DNA of 64,000 bases, taken from assembly GCF_012349115.1 (NCBI RefSeq), contig NZ_PQIG01000073.1, positions 41,008 to 105,007 of the forward strand, read 5' to 3'. Source of the DNA: Rhizobium ruizarguesonis (GTDB lineage: Bacteria > Pseudomonadota > Alphaproteobacteria > Rhizobiales > Rhizobiaceae). Positions 1 through 11,987 of the stretch are shown piece by piece. Below the pieces are notes generated by a model, which was not told the DNA's origin, did not search any database, and saw nothing but the letters and a program-made list of their open reading frames with translations. How positions within the stretch are numbered: position 1 is the stretch's first letter; each line of letters begins with the position of its first letter. The translations under genes were made by a program, and so were the position numbers.

Positions 1-124
1 TCAACTGGCGGCTGGCATAATTCAGCTCGTCCTTCTGTTTCAGGCTGTCGGGAAAGAAATGCCCACGCCAGGGCTCGAAGGTCCAGCCGCCGATGCCGGT
101 GCGGATAGTGCCGGATTTCGTCAT
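1..124 (-). CDS. DUF72 (YecE-like) protein, N-terminal part, cut by window edge
   Basis: Only the first 41 codons are present, because the gene runs off the left edge. The start is ATG at 124-122 with a strong ribosome binding site (GGAGG, at about 129-133) just upstream. The visible residues include RTGIGGWTFEPWRGHFFP, which is typical of the start of the DUF72/YecE family (TIM-barrel-like proteins of unknown biochemical role). It reads in the same direction as the GNAT gene and uvrA, 24 bp after the GNAT stop codon, so it may be the last gene of that run. The family call rests on this short N-terminus only. Confidence 0.7.
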   Translation of the reverse strand, partial: MTKSGTIRTGIGGWTFEPWRGHFFPDSLKQKDELNYASRQL

Positions 125-148
125 GTCGTCCTCCCCATTCGCAGCCTC

Positions 149-610
149 TCAGGCCGCATTGATCTCTTTCGTCATGTCGACGAGTGTCCATCCTGGCCGA
201 TAAGGGTTCGGCCGGCGACCCGTTTCCTGAAACCCGAAGGCGCTGTAGACCGCGATGTTCCGCTCCATCCGCGCATTGGTGTAGAGCCGGATCTCCGGCA
301 CGTCCCATTCCCGCGCCTTGCCCTCCAGCCAATGCAGCATGGCCAGCCCATGTCCGGCACCCTGAAAGGCCGGCGAGACCGCGATGCTGAACAGCATGAG
401 GTGATCGGAATGCCGTTCGAGGACCACCACGCCGGCCGTTTGCCCGCCGATCTCGCGCAGCCAGACCTCGCCGCGTTCGATCCGCGGCGCGTAGTCCTCC
501 GTCACCGGGATCGGCGGAGCGCCGAAGAGTTCGGTATAGGGCCGATAGGCGGCGGCTGTCAGCGTCACGATCGTTTCCAGATCATCGGGTGACGCTGGCC
601 TCATCGTCAT
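149..610 (-). CDS. GNAT-family N-acetyltransferase
   Basis: This 153-residue protein has a single GNAT domain spanning nearly its full length. The acetyl-CoA-binding region is visible as [18 protein letters not shown] (motif A, Q/R-x-x-G-x-G/A form, around residues 78-95), followed by the late [12 protein letters not shown] segment usual in the family. Its ATG overlaps the uvrA stop codon by four bases (ATGA), so it is probably translationally coupled to uvrA. An in-frame ATG two codons later is an alternative start. The substrate cannot be told from sequence. Being in an operon with uvrA does not by itself imply a DNA-repair role. Confidence 0.85.
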   Translation of the reverse strand: MTMRPASPDDLETIVTLTAAAYRPYTELFGAPPIPVTEDYAPRIERGEVWLREIGGQTAGVVVLERHSDHLMLFSIAVSPAFQGAGHGLAMLHWLEGKAREWDVPEIRLYTNARMERNIAVYSAFGFQETGRRPNPYRPGWTLVDMTKEINAA

Positions 611-3528
611 TCCGCCGCAACCGCCTTCTTCACCGGGCGCCGTTCCAGCAATTCCTTCAGGAAGTGTCCGGTATAGGACCGCTTTTCCTTGACGATCGCT
701 TCGGGCGTACCGGTTGCGACGATCTCACCGCCGCCATCGCCGCCTTCGGGGCCGAAATCGAGCACCCAGTCGGCCGTCTTGATGACTTCGAGATTGTGTT
801 CGATCACCACCACCGAATTGCCCTGGTTGACCAGTTCGTGCAGCATTTCGAGCAGCTTGGCGACGTCGTGGAAATGCAGGCCGGTCGTCGGTTCGTCGAG
901 AATGTAGAGCGTGCGTCCCGTCGAGCGTTTCGACAGTTCCTTGGCAAGCTTGACGCGCTGCGCCTCGCCGCCCGAGAGCGTATTCGCCTGCTGGCCGACC
1001 TTGATATAACCGAGGCCGACATCCTTCAGCGATTGCAGCTTGTCGCGCACGGCAGGCACCGCCGCGAAGAAATCGACGCCTTCCTCCACAGTCATGTCGA
1101 GCACGTCGGCGATCGACCTCTGTTTGAAGGTGACGTCGAGCGTCTCTCTGTTATAGCGCTTGCCGTGGCAGACGTCGCAGGTGACGTAGACATCGGGCAG
1201 GAAGTGCATCTCGATCTTGATGACGCCGTCTCCCTGGCAGGCCTCGCAGCGTCCGCCCTTGACGTTGAAGGAGAAGCGGCCCGGCTGGTAGCCGCGGGCC
1301 TTCGCCTCCGGCAGACCGGCGAACCAATCTCGGATCGGCGTGAAGGCGCCGGTATAGGTCGCCGGGTTCGAGCGCGGCGTGCGGCCGATCGGTGATTGGT
1401 CGATGTCGATCACCTTGTCGATATGCTCGAAGCCGTCGATGCGGTCGTGATCGGCCGGGTTTTCACGCGCGCCCATGACGCGCCTTGCCGCCGATTTATA
1501 GAGCGTCTCGATCAGGAAGGTGGATTTGCCGCCGCCCGAAACGCCGGTCACCGCCGTGAAGACCCCAAGCGGGATCGCCGCCGTGACGTTCTTCAGATTG
1601 TTGCCGCGTGCGCCGACCACCTTGATCTCGCGGCCTTTCTTCTGCTTGCGGCGCTCGTTGGGAACCGGAACGCCGAGTTCGCCCGAGAGATATTTGCCGG
1701 TCAGCGAGTTCGGATTGTCCATGATGTCTTGCGGCGTACCATGGGCGATCACCTGGCCGCCGTGAATGCCGGCTGCCGGGCCGATATCGACCACGTCGTC
1801 GGCCGACAGGATCGCATCTTCGTCATGTTCGACGACGATGACGGTGTTGCCGATGTCGCGCAGGTGCTTCAGCGTGTCGAGCAGCCGGGCATTGTCGCGC
1901 TGATGCAGGCCGATCGACGGCTCGTCGAGCACGTAAAGCACGCCCGTCAGCCCCGAGCCGATCTGCGAGGCAAGCCGGATGCGCTGGCTTTCGCCGCCCG
2001 ACAGCGTGCCGGAATTGCGCGACAGGCTGAGATATTCCAGGCCGACGTCGTTGAGGAAGCGCAGCCGGTCGCGGATTTCCTTGAGGATGCGCACGGCGAT
2101 CTCGTTCTGCTTGGCGTTGAAGCTTGCCGGCAGCGTCTCGAACCAGTCACGGGCGACGCGGATCGACATACCAGTCACTTCGCCGATATGCAGCGTGTCG
2201 ATCTTCACCGCCAAGGCCTCCGGCTTCAGACGGAAGCCGTTGCAGGAAGGGCAGGGGGCCGCCGACATGAAGCGTTCGATATCCTCGCGCGCCCAGGCGG
2301 AATCGGTCTCTTTCCAGCGGCGCTCGAGATTGGTGATGATGCCTTCGAAATTCTTCTGCGTCGTGTAGGAGCGCGCGCCGTCGGCATAGTGGAATTCGAT
2401 CTTGTCGTTGGTGCCGTTGAGGATGACGTCCTTGGCCTCGTCGGAAAGATCGTTCCAACGGGTGCCGAGCTTGAAGCCGTAATGTTTGCCGAGCGCTTCC
2501 AGCGTCTGGTTGTAATAGGGCGAGGTCGACTTGGCCCAGGGCGCGATCGCCCCGTCGCGCAACGTCCGCTCGGGCTCCGGCACGATCAGATCCGGATCGA
2601 TCTTCTGCTGGGCGCCGAGGCCGTCGCAGGTCGGGCAGGCGCCGAAGGGATTGTTGAAGGAGAACAGCCTGGGCTCGATCTCGGGAATGGTGAAGCCCGA
2701 GACCGGGCAGGCGAATTTCTCCGAAAACAGCACGCGTTCATGTGTCTCGTTCAGCGACTTGTTGGCTGAGCCGCCGGCCGATGTCTCTTCCGGGGGCAGC
2801 GGTTTGTCGGCGAATTCGGCGACCGCCAGCCCGTCGGCGAGCTTGAGGCAGGTCTCCAGGCTGTCCGCCAGGCGCGCCGAGACATCCGAGCGCACGACAA
2901 TGCGGTCGACCACCACGTCGATGTCGTGCTTGTATTTCTTGTCGAGCACCGGCGCCTCGGCGATCTCGTAGAACTGCCCGTCGACCTTGACGCGCTGGAA
3001 GCCCTTCTTCATCAGCTCCGCCAGTTCCTTCTTGTATTCGCCCTTGCGCCCGCGCACGAGCGGCGCAAGGATATAAAGACGGGTGCCGTCGCCGAAATCG
3101 AGGATGCGGTCGACCATCTGGCTGACGGTCTGGCTCTCGATCGGCAGGCCGGTCGCCGGCGAATAGGGAACGCCGACGCGGGCAAAGAGCAGGCGCATAT
3201 AGTCGTAGATCTCGGTGACGGTGCCGACCGTCGAGCGCGGATTGCGCGAGGTGGTCTTCTGCTCGATCGAGATTGCCGGCGAAAGCCCGTCGATCTGGTC
3301 GACATCGGGCTTCTGCATCATTTCGAGGAACTGCCGGGCATAGGCCGACAGGCTCTCGACATAACGCCGCTGGCCCTCGGCATAGATCGTGTCGAAGGCA
3401 AGCGAGGATTTGCCGGAACCCGAAAGCCCGGTCATGACGATCAGCTTGTTACGCGGCAGATCGAGATCGATGCTCTTGAGATTATGCTCGCGCGCGCCGC
3501 GGATGGAGATCGTCTTCAGTTCGCTCAT
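607..3528 (-). CDS. uvrA: Excinuclease ABC subunit A (UvrA)
   Basis: This 973-residue protein is full length for UvrA, the damage-recognition ATPase of nucleotide excision repair, which acts with UvrB on DNA in the cytoplasm. Two ABC ATPase modules are present. The first P-loop is GLSGSGKSS (about residues 34-42), with signature [12 protein letters not shown]. The second has P-loop GVSGGGKST and signature [12 protein letters not shown]. Zinc-finger cysteines are visible in CPTCDGLG and in the second insertion (CEACQGDG ... [10 protein letters not shown]). The gene is divergent from ssb, and a perfect LexA box lies in the shared upstream region (3653-3667), so SOS induction is expected. Confidence 0.98.
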   Translation of the reverse strand: MSELKTISIRGAREHNLKSIDLDLPRNKLIVMTGLSGSGKSSLAFDTIYAEGQRRYVESLSAYARQFLEMMQKPDVDQIDGLSPAISIEQKTTSRNPRSTVGTVTEIYDYMRLLFARVGVPYSPATGLPIESQTVSQMVDRILDFGDGTRLYILAPLVRGRKGEYKKELAELMKKGFQRVKVDGQFYEIAEAPVLDKKYKHDIDVVVDRIVVRSDVSARLADSLETCLKLADGLAVAEFADKPLPPEETSAGGSANKSLNETHERVLFSEKFACPVSGFTIPEIEPRLFSFNNPFGACPTCDGLGAQQKIDPDLIVPEPERTLRDGAIAPWAKSTSPYYNQTLEALGKHYGFKLGTRWNDLSDEAKDVILNGTNDKIEFHYADGARSYTTQKNFEGIITNLERRWKETDSAWAREDIERFMSAAPCPSCNGFRLKPEALAVKIDTLHIGEVTGMSIRVARDWFETLPASFNAKQNEIAVRILKEIRDRLRFLNDVGLEYLSLSRNSGTLSGGESQRIRLASQIGSGLTGVLYVLDEPSIGLHQRDNARLLDTLKHLRDIGNTVIVVEHDEDAILSADDVVDIGPAAGIHGGQVIAHGTPQDIMDNPNSLTGKYLSGELGVPVPNERRKQKKGREIKVVGARGNNLKNVTAAIPLGVFTAVTGVSGGGKSTFLIETLYKSAARRVMGARENPADHDRIDGFEHIDKVIDIDQSPIGRTPRSNPATYTGAFTPIRDWFAGLPEAKARGYQPGRFSFNVKGGRCEACQGDGVIKIEMHFLPDVYVTCDVCHGKRYNRETLDVTFKQRSIADVLDMTVEEGVDFFAAVPAVRDKLQSLKDVGLGYIKVGQQANTLSGGEAQRVKLAKELSKRSTGRTLYILDEPTTGLHFHDVAKLLEMLHELVNQGNSVVVIEHNLEVIKTADWVLDFGPEGGDGGGEIVATGTPEAIVKEKRSYTGHFLKELLERRPVKKAVAAE

Positions 3529-3652
3529 CGTCTCTGCTTTGGTTTTCTGGATGACAGCCCTTATTTAGTGATGCCGACGGGCGAGTCGAGGCTGAATATC
3601 CGCAAGGGCTCAAGGTTTTCGATTCTGTTGACAGGATCATACGGATAAACTA

Positions 3653-3667
3653 GAACAAATAAAGAAC
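3653..3667. promoter_or_regulatory. LexA SOS box (GAAC-N7-GAAC) between uvrA and ssb
   Basis: GAAC at 3653-3656, seven bases (aaataaa), then GAAC at 3664-3667. This is the exact direct-repeat LexA site known for alphaproteobacteria (GTTC-N7-GTTC on the other strand). It sits 125 bp upstream of the uvrA start and 146 bp upstream of the ssb start, so it could control either gene or both. Confidence 0.88.
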
Positions 3668-3812
3668 AAAATTCCTGATGAATGCATGCGGCTTTCTGAT
3701 GGGATAAACATGTGGATTAATTGCCGCCCATGCGCATCGGCGGTCCGTGATGGTTTAAGGTGCGCCGATCGATTAAACGCCGCCGGGCAGGGCGGCAGGC
3801 AGGGTGAGAAGT

Positions 3813-4319
3813 ATGGCTGGTAGCGTGAATAAGGTAATTCTGATTGGAAACGTCGGTGCGGACCCCGAAATCCGCCGCACTCAGGATGGCCGGCCGATCG
3901 CCAATCTTCGTATCGCGACCTCGGAGACCTGGCGTGACCGCAATTCCGGCGAGCGCCGTGAAAAGACCGAATGGCACACTGTCGTCGTCTTCAACGAGGG
4001 CCTCTGCAAGGTCGTCGAGCAATATGTGAAGAAGGGCGCCAAGCTCTATATCGAAGGCCAGCTGCAGACCCGCAAATGGCAGGACCAACAGGGCCAGGAT
4101 CGCTACAGCACGGAAGTGGTGCTGCAGGGCTTCGGTTCGACGCTGACGATGCTGGACGGTCGCGGCGAAGGCGGCGGCGCGAGCTCCGGCCGCGGCGGCG
4201 GCGCTGGCGGCAACGATTATGGCGACGACTACGGTGCGCCGGCTCCCGCTTCATCGCCGAGCCGCGGCGGTGGCGGCGGCAACTTCTCGCGGGATCTCGA
4301 CGACGATATCCCGTTCTGA
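3813..4319 (+). CDS. ssb: Single-stranded DNA-binding protein (SSB)
   Basis: 168 residues. The N-terminal OB fold (about residues 1-110) begins [20 protein letters not shown] and carries the conserved TSETWRDR and EWHTVV segments. A glycine-rich, flexible linker follows, and the acidic tail ends DDDIPF, the peptide that recruits partner proteins in replication and repair. I chose the ATG at 3813 over an upstream in-frame GTG (3804) because family members begin MAGSVNKV. The gene is divergent from uvrA behind a LexA box and is followed by a strong terminator. Confidence 0.97.
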   Translation: MAGSVNKVILIGNVGADPEIRRTQDGRPIANLRIATSETWRDRNSGERREKTEWHTVVVFNEGLCKVVEQYVKKGAKLYIEGQLQTRKWQDQQGQDRYSTEVVLQGFGSTLTMLDGRGEGGGASSGRGGGAGGNDYGDDYGAPAPASSPSRGGGGGNFSRDLDDDIPF

Positions 4320-4354
4320 TCGATAGCCTTTCCTGGCTTGGTGAGAGACGTGAG

Positions 4355-4391
4355 AGAGCATGATGCCTTGGATGGCGTCATGCTCTTTTTC
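4355..4391 (+). terminator. Rho-independent terminator of ssb
   Basis: A stem of up to 13 bp (AGAGCATGATGCC / GGCGTCATGCTCT, one G-T pair) with a short loop, followed directly by TTTTTC. It lies 36 bp after the ssb stop codon. Confidence 0.85.
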
Positions 4392-4448
4392 TTTGATCTC
4401 GCTGCAGATCGTTCAGACCGGATCGGCCTCAATCGTCTACGGCCGTTT

Positions 4449-5096
4449 TCAGTGCGGTGTCGCGCTGATCAGATTGAACGCCGACTTAGCCCCGTCGACG
4501 ACGAACTGTGCGGCAAGGGCGGCGAGGATGACGCCGAGGAGTCGCGTCAGGATGGCCCGGCCGGTGACGCCGAGGAAACGGTCCAGCCTTTCGGCGATGA
4601 GCAGCATGAGGAAGGTCAGCAGCAGATTGGCGGCAATGACGCCGATCAATTGCGCTTTCCCGATCGAGGTGGCCAGCGTGCCGGCAAGCAGGATCGTCGC
4701 CGAGATCGCACCCGGACCGGCAATCAGCGGCAAGGCGAGGGGGAAGACGGCAATATTCTCGATGTGATCCTTGGTGATCGCCGCCTCGGTCGCCTTCTCC
4801 TTGCGCTCCTGCCGCCTCTCGAACACCATCTCGAAGGCGATCCAGAACAACAGCAGCCCGCCGGCGATGCGGAAGGCGCCGATCGAAATCCCGAGCACGC
4901 CGAGAACGCCGGCGCCGAACAGCGCGAAGACGGCGAGGATGATGAAGGCGATGGTCGAACCTCGCAGCGCCACCTGCGTACGCTCGCTGCGGCTCATGCC
5001 TGTCGTCAGGCCCAGGAAGATCGGTGCGAGCCCCGGCGGATCGATGGTGACGAGCAGCGTCGTGAAGGCGTTGATCAATTGGTCGGCGCTTGCCAT
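4449..5096 (-). CDS. MarC-family integral membrane protein
   Basis: 215 residues from the chosen ATG at 5096, which has GGAGA upstream. A longer reading would start at 5165 but adds 23 residues unlike the family. Six hydrophobic segments are visible (for example STIAFIILAVFALFGAGVLG, LIAGPGAISATILLAGTLAT). The N-terminal FTTLLVTIDPPGLAPIFLGLT matches the MarC/UPF0056 family of inner-membrane proteins. MarC was first named for multiple antibiotic resistance, but the link was later withdrawn and the transported substrate, if any, is unknown. It is divergent from gyrA and convergent with ssb. Confidence 0.9.
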   Translation of the reverse strand: MASADQLINAFTTLLVTIDPPGLAPIFLGLTTGMSRSERTQVALRGSTIAFIILAVFALFGAGVLGVLGISIGAFRIAGGLLLFWIAFEMVFERRQERKEKATEAAITKDHIENIAVFPLALPLIAGPGAISATILLAGTLATSIGKAQLIGVIAANLLLTFLMLLIAERLDRFLGVTGRAILTRLLGVILAALAAQFVVDGAKSAFNLISATPH

Positions 5097-5241
5097 CGGC
5101 TCTCCGAAACCCCATATGGGTGTGTGGTTTTTTATGATTGTGAAGCGGGGATTCCGATTTGGCAAATATCCCGCGGCGGCCCGCAGCGGATTTGTCCGGT
5201 TTGGCCGCGCAACTTGTATGTTTTACCGTCTTTAAGCCGCA

Positions 5242-5298
5242 AAAGCCTGTTCAAAACGCGCTGTGAAATTGGCGTGGCAACAGGCTTTCCGCTATAAA
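5242..5298 (+). promoter_or_regulatory. Candidate gyrA promoter lying within an inverted repeat
   Basis: A possible sigma-70 promoter has TTGGCG at 5269-5274, an 18-bp spacer and TATAAA at 5293-5298, about 35 bp before the gyrA start codon. A perfect 10-bp inverted repeat (AAAGCCTGTT at 5242-5251, AACAGGCTTT at 5279-5288) has its right arm inside the spacer. The promoter is read by eye; no start site is known. The rest of 5097-5333 shows no gene. Confidence 0.45.
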
Positions 5299-5333
5299 TC
5301 TTCAAGTGATTCTAGAAGAGATCGTGATCTGTT

Positions 5334-8171
<2,838 letters not shown>

Positions 8172-8182
8172 TCAAGTGAATG

Positions 8183-8206
8183 GGGCGGCTTCGAGCCGCC
8201 CTTTTC
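8183..8206 (+). terminator. Rho-independent terminator of gyrA
   Basis: GGGCGGCT (8183-8190), loop TCG, AGCCGCCC (8194-8201), then TTTTC. It begins 11 bp after the gyrA stop codon. Confidence 0.88.
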
Positions 8207-8265
8207 ATTTCAAGTCGCCCTTTTGCTTTTCAAATCGGATGATGGTTCGGGACCACGCCACAGAA

Positions 8266-8293
8266 AAAGCCGGACGCTGATGCATCCGGCTTT
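8266..8293 (-). terminator. Terminator reading leftward, for the small gene at 8360-8500
   Basis: Arms AAAGCCGGA (8266-8274) and TCCGGCTTT (8285-8293) pair perfectly. On the minus strand the stem is followed by CTTTTTCTG, so it fits a terminator for the leftward transcript of the small membrane-protein gene about 70 bp upstream of it. It could also back up gyrA termination. Confidence 0.65.
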
Positions 8294-8359
8294 GAATGGC
8301 CCTGGCGACGGAAGGGTGCCGCTCAAGGGTGGGAAGAGGGTGTAGGCAAGAGAGGAATG

Positions 8360-8500
8360 TCAGAACGCTCTATGTTTGTCGTTCAGCGCCTTCACCTCTT
8401 CGCCTTCGCGCCGGAGCGCTGAAATCGTCGAGGCCACAGACACGATGAACATGACACTGATAAGGGCGGTGAGCACTGTCAAGATCGTGAACATAGGCAT
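8360..8500 (-). CDS. Small single-span membrane protein (46 aa), unknown function
   Basis: I do not recognise a family. The 46-residue reading begins MPMFTILTVLTALISVMF, one hydrophobic segment at residues 3-24, followed by a charged tail (LRREGEEVKALNDKHRAF). It has a good ribosome binding site (AGGAAAGGA immediately before the ATG at 8500) and a matching terminator downstream. These two signals, rather than homology, are the reason for calling it. It points the same way as the 51-residue small membrane protein upstream. Confidence 0.55.
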   Translation of the reverse strand: MPMFTILTVLTALISVMFIVSVASTISALRREGEEVKALNDKHRAF

Positions 8501-8530
8501 TCCTTTCCTGGGGAGTTGCGTTCTCGCCCC

Positions 8531-8686
8531 TCAGTACTGGCCCAGCACGGCCGTCCGGGCCGAAGCATAGGGACCATAAACCTTGGACGTATCGACCTTT
8601 TGATCATAGAGAGCGACAGTTGCGGTCAGCATGCCCGTGACCATTACCATCCAGAGCACGTTAATCATCGTAATCTTACCGGGCAT
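8531..8686 (-). CDS. Small single-span membrane protein (51 aa), unknown function
   Basis: 51 residues, beginning MPGKITMINVLWMVMVTG. Residues 7-26 are strongly hydrophobic and could span the membrane once. The tail (YDQKVDTSKVYGPYASAR) is soluble. The ATG at 8686 is preceded by GGAAGGAAT, a convincing ribosome binding site. It lies 30 bp upstream of the 46-residue gene in the same direction, so the two probably share a transcript. No family recognised. The evidence is start context, length, membrane segment and neighbour. Confidence 0.55.
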   Translation of the reverse strand: MPGKITMINVLWMVMVTGMLTATVALYDQKVDTSKVYGPYASARTAVLGQY

Positions 8687-8809
8687 TTTTATTCCTTCCG
8701 CGCCGCATCTATGTATCGGTTGAATGAACGCATCCGTCTGAAAATGGTTCCGCCGGATGTTGATCGGGTGTTTACCAATGGCGATCTGAAGCGACCTTGA
8801 ATGTCTCGT

Positions 8810-9091
8810 TCATCTGGCGTTCAGATTCGAAGCTTCGCGCAGCCGGCCCTGGGCGCGCACGATCGCCGCATGCTCGGCGAGCTCCGGCCGTACCCAGCGC
8901 ACCTCGTATTGATCGGCGAAATAGCCATAGGCCATCTCGGCGGCGAGAGAGAAAACGACGGCAAGTGCAACGAGCACGATCAGCATGGACTTGGTCTTTC
9001 GGGGAGCGCCGGATGCCGGAATGGCATCGGCTGCTTTGATGATGCGAATTAAGCAGATCGAGCCTGAAACGGCCTTGAACGGGCCATTCAT
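8810..9091 (-). CDS. Hypothetical membrane-anchored protein (93 aa)
   Basis: Reads 93 residues from ATG 9091, or 58 residues from a second ATG at 8986 (MLIVLVALAVVFSLAAEMAY). One hydrophobic segment is clear (SMLIVLVALAVVFSLAAEM). A 35-residue, mildly charged soluble tail rich in R, E and A follows. Neither start has a strong ribosome binding site. It lies in the same leftward series as the two smaller membrane-protein genes downstream of gyrA and is divergent from coaD. No family recognised, and the shorter version may be the real one. Confidence 0.5.
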   Translation of the reverse strand: MNGPFKAVSGSICLIRIIKAADAIPASGAPRKTKSMLIVLVALAVVFSLAAEMAYGYFADQYEVRWVRPELAEHAAIVRAQGRLREASNLNAR

Positions 9092-9181
9092 CCGTCGTTC
9101 AGTCGCCCGGAACGACTGGCCAAATCACTTGCGGCAAGGCAGCATCCGTGACAAAAGGCGTCAAACCAACGGCCGGGCCAC

Positions 9182-9676
9182 ATGACGACAGCTTTCTATC
9201 CGGGGTCCTTCGACCCGATCACCAATGGACATGTGGATGTTCTGGTCCAGGCGCTGAACGTCGCCGAAAAGGTGATCGTCGCGATCGGCATCCATCCCGG
9301 CAAGGCGCCGCTCTTCTCCTTCGAAGAGAGAGCCGAGCTGATCCGCCGTTCTCTGGCGCAAGCGCTGCCCGGCAAGACCGGCGACATAACCGTCGTCGCC
9401 TTCGACAATCTGGTGGTCGATGCCGCCCGCACCCATGGTGCGACGCTGTTGATCCGCGGCCTTCGTGACGGCACCGATCTCGATTACGAAATGCAGATGG
9501 CCGGCATGAACCGGACGATGGCGCCTGATATCCAGACCATCTTCTTGCCGGCGGGCACGGCCTCCCGGCCTATTACCGCCACATTGGTTCGCCAGATCGC
9601 CGCCATGGGCGGCGATGTCAGCGCTTTCGTGCCGGCCGCCGTCTTGCAAGCCCTGACATCCAAGCGCCCAAACTAG
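9182..9676 (+). CDS. coaD: Phosphopantetheine adenylyltransferase
   Basis: 164 residues, the normal length for CoaD, which adenylates 4'-phosphopantetheine to dephospho-CoA in the penultimate step of coenzyme A synthesis (cytoplasmic). The nucleotidyltransferase motif is [17 protein letters not shown] (T-x-G-H at residues 16-19). The second conserved stretch [19 protein letters not shown] and the late [10 protein letters not shown] segment are both present. It stands ahead of two cyclophilin genes, queA and tgt in the same orientation. Confidence 0.97.
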   Translation: MTTAFYPGSFDPITNGHVDVLVQALNVAEKVIVAIGIHPGKAPLFSFEERAELIRRSLAQALPGKTGDITVVAFDNLVVDAARTHGATLLIRGLRDGTDLDYEMQMAGMNRTMAPDIQTIFLPAGTASRPITATLVRQIAAMGGDVSAFVPAAVLQALTSKRPN

Positions 9677-9718
9677 TAAGAACAAAGACTAGGCGGAACC
9701 CGCCGCAACGGAGCCCAC

Positions 9719-10291
9719 ATGAAACTCTTCTATCTCGCATTTGCCGGCGTGCTGTATCTCGCCTCCTTCGCGGGGGATGCTTTTGCCCAGTCGGCCGATC
9801 ATTATCTCACCATCCAGCTGAAGAACGGCCCTGTCGTCATCCAGCTCATGCCTGAGGTGGCGCCGAAGCATGTCGCCCAAATCGAGGCGCTGGCAAAGAA
9901 GGGCGAATACGACAACGTCGCCTTCCACCGCGTCATCGACGGTTTCATGGCGCAGACCGGCGACGTCAAGTTCGGCAACATGGAGAAGGGCTTCGATGCG
10001 AGCCTTGCCGGCACCGGCTCCTCCGATATGCCTGACATTCCGGCCGAGTTCTCCAAGACCCCATTCGTGCGCGGCACGGTTGGCATGGCCCGCTCACAGG
10101 ATCCGAATTCCGCCAATTCGCAGTTCTTCATCATGTTCGCCGAGGGGTCGTTCCTGAACGGCCAGTACACCGTCGTCGGCAAGGTCGTCTCCGGCATGGA
10201 GAATGTCGACAAGATCAAGAAGGGCGAAGGCCAGAACGGCGAAGTCAGCAATCCCGACCGGATGATCAAAGTCACCCTGGGCAAGAAGTAA
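9719..10291 (+). CDS. ppiA: Exported peptidyl-prolyl cis-trans isomerase (cyclophilin)
   Basis: 190 residues. An N-terminal signal peptide (MKLFYLAFAGVLYLASFAGD...AFAQ, cleavage probably after residue 24) sends it to the periplasm. The cyclophilin domain follows, with FHRVIDGFMAQTGD (catalytic Arg in FHR) and the NSANSQFFIMF signature. It catalyses proline isomerisation during folding of exported proteins. A cytoplasmic paralogue lacking the signal follows 29 bp later, so the two look like a tandem duplication with split localisation. Confidence 0.94.
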   Translation: MKLFYLAFAGVLYLASFAGDAFAQSADHYLTIQLKNGPVVIQLMPEVAPKHVAQIEALAKKGEYDNVAFHRVIDGFMAQTGDVKFGNMEKGFDASLAGTGSSDMPDIPAEFSKTPFVRGTVGMARSQDPNSANSQFFIMFAEGSFLNGQYTVVGKVVSGMENVDKIKKGEGQNGEVSNPDRMIKVTLGKK

Positions 10292-10320
10292 GTTACGAGA
10301 GAAACAAGAGGAGAAGGCAA

Positions 10321-10830
10321 ATGGCCGAGATCAAGGATCCCGAAAACACCGTCATTCTGGAAACCACCAAGGGCAAGGTTGTCATTCAGCTTTTGCCGCA
10401 GGTCGCCCCGGAGCATGTCGCCCGCATCAAGGAACTCGCCCGCGAGAAGGCCTATGACGGCGTCGTCTTCCACCGCGTCATCCAGGATTTCATGGCCCAG
10501 ACGGGCGATGTCGAATTCGGCAAGAAGGGCTCGGAAACCTTCAATCCCAGTCGCGCCGGCATGGGCGGCTCGTCGAAGCCGGATCTGAAGGCTGAATTCT
10601 CGGCGACCACGCATACGCGCGGCACCTGCTCGATGGCCCGTTCGCAGAACCCGAACTCGGCTAATTCGCAGTTCTTCATCTGCTTCACCGACGCGCCCTG
10701 GCTGAACAAGCAGTATTCCGTCTGGGGCCAGGTCATCGAAGGCATGGACAACGTCGACAAGATCAAGCGCGGCGAGCCGGTTTCCGATCCGGACTCGATC
10801 GTCTCCATGCGGGTTGCCGCCGACGTCTGA
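10321..10830 (+). CDS. ppiB: Cytoplasmic peptidyl-prolyl cis-trans isomerase (cyclophilin)
   Basis: 169 residues with no signal peptide. The cyclophilin domain shows FHRVIQDFMAQTGDVEFG and NSANSQFFICFTD, near-identical in layout to the exported paralogue just upstream. The start at 10321 follows GAGGAG at 10310-10315. A GC-rich hairpin after the stop probably ends this transcript before queA. Confidence 0.94.
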   Translation: MAEIKDPENTVILETTKGKVVIQLLPQVAPEHVARIKELAREKAYDGVVFHRVIQDFMAQTGDVEFGKKGSETFNPSRAGMGGSSKPDLKAEFSATTHTRGTCSMARSQNPNSANSQFFICFTDAPWLNKQYSVWGQVIEGMDNVDKIKRGEPVSDPDSIVSMRVAADV

Positions 10831-10845
10831 TTGTGATTTCTGCTG

Positions 10846-10882
10846 AAACCCGCCCTTGCGCATAGCTGCGTGGGGCGGGTTT
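10846..10882 (+). terminator. Probable terminator after ppiB
   Basis: AAACCCGCCC (10846-10855) and GGGCGGGTTT (10873-10882) form a perfect 10-bp stem. The T-tract is short and interrupted (TTTCGCTTTGC), so termination may be incomplete, and queA starts 23 bp later. Confidence 0.6.
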
Positions 10883-10904
10883 CGCTTTGCCTGAAAGTGC
10901 CCTG

Positions 10905-11987
10905 ATGCGCGTAGACCTTTTCGATTTCGATCTGCCCGACGAACGCATTGCGTTGAGGCCCGCCGAGCCGCGCGACAGCGCGCGCCTGCTCGTCATCGAT
11001 CCGAATGCGGAAAGCAGCCTGTCGGACCATCGCGTCGGCGATCTCACGTCGTTCCTGCGGGCCGGCGACGCGTTGGTCTTCAACGATACCAAGGTCATTC
11101 CCGCCCAGCTCGAGGGCATCCGCCATCGCGACGGCGCCGGCGGCCAGCAGGTTTCCGCAACGCTGCACATGCGCATCGACCCCAGCCGCTGGAAGGCCTT
11201 CGCCAGGCCGGGCAAACGCATCAAGGAGGGCGACCGCATCTCCTTCGGCCATTCCGGCGAGAGCTGCTTCCTCGGCTCGCTCGACGCCACCGTCGAGGAA
11301 AAGGGCGAGGCCGGCGAGGTGACGCTGCTGTTCGATCTCTCCGGCCCGGCGCTCGACGAGGCGATCGCCGCCGTCGGCCATATTCCGCTGCCGCCCTATA
11401 TCGCCGCCAAGCGTCCCGAGGACGCGCGCGACAGCGAGGATTACCAGACGATCTATGCTCGCGAGGAGGGTGCCGTTGCCGCCCCGACCGCCGGCCTGCA
11501 TTTCACACCCAGGCTGTTCGATGCGCTCGATAGCGCCGGCATCGAACTCCATTTCGTCACGCTCCATGTCGGTGCCGGCACTTTCCTGCCGGTCAAGGTC
11601 GACGATACCGCCGATCACAAGATGCATCTCGAAAGCGGCACGGTCAGCGCCAAGACGGCGGCACGGCTGAACGCCGTCAAGGCAAGCGGCGGGCGCATCG
11701 TCTGCGTCGGCACGACCTCGCTGCGGCTGATTGAAAGTGCGGCGGAAGAGAGCGGCGAAATCCGCGCCTGGAGCGGCGCCACCGGCATCTTCATCACGCC
11801 GGGTTACCGCTTCAAGGCGGTCGACATGCTGATGACCAATTTCCACCTGCCGCGCTCGACGCTGTTCATGCTGGTCTCGGCCTTTGCCGGCTTCGAGACC
11901 ATGCGTGCCGCCTATGACCACGCCATTCAGACGGGCTACCGCTTCTATTCCTATGGCGATGCCAGCCTTCTCTTCCGGAAAGACTAG
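10905..11987 (+). CDS. queA: S-adenosylmethionine:tRNA ribosyltransferase-isomerase
   Basis: 360 residues from the ATG at 10905 ([19 protein letters not shown], the usual family start; an upstream in-frame start at 10887 adds six unlikely residues). QueA transfers and isomerises the ribosyl part of SAM to preQ1 in tRNA, making epoxyqueuosine. Conserved family segments include [28 protein letters not shown] and [17 protein letters not shown]. Its stop codon directly abuts the tgt start codon, so the two queuosine genes form an operon. Confidence 0.97.
   Translation: MRVDLFDFDLPDERIALRPAEPRDSARLLVIDPNAESSLSDHRVGDLTSFLRAGDALVFNDTKVIPAQLEGIRHRDGAGGQQVSATLHMRIDPSRWKAFARPGKRIKEGDRISFGHSGESCFLGSLDATVEEKGEAGEVTLLFDLSGPALDEAIAAVGHIPLPPYIAAKRPEDARDSEDYQTIYAREEGAVAAPTAGLHFTPRLFDALDSAGIELHFVTLHVGAGTFLPVKVDDTADHKMHLESGTVSAKTAARLNAVKASGGRIVCVGTTSLRLIESAAEESGEIRAWSGATGIFITPGYRFKAVDMLMTNFHLPRSTLFMLVSAFAGFETMRAAYDHAIQTGYRFYSYGDASLLFRKD

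Noticed and set aside
589..2769. Long forward readings antisense to uvrA
   Set aside because: They have no recognisable domains and are rich in Arg/His/Gln, as expected from reverse frames of high-GC DNA.
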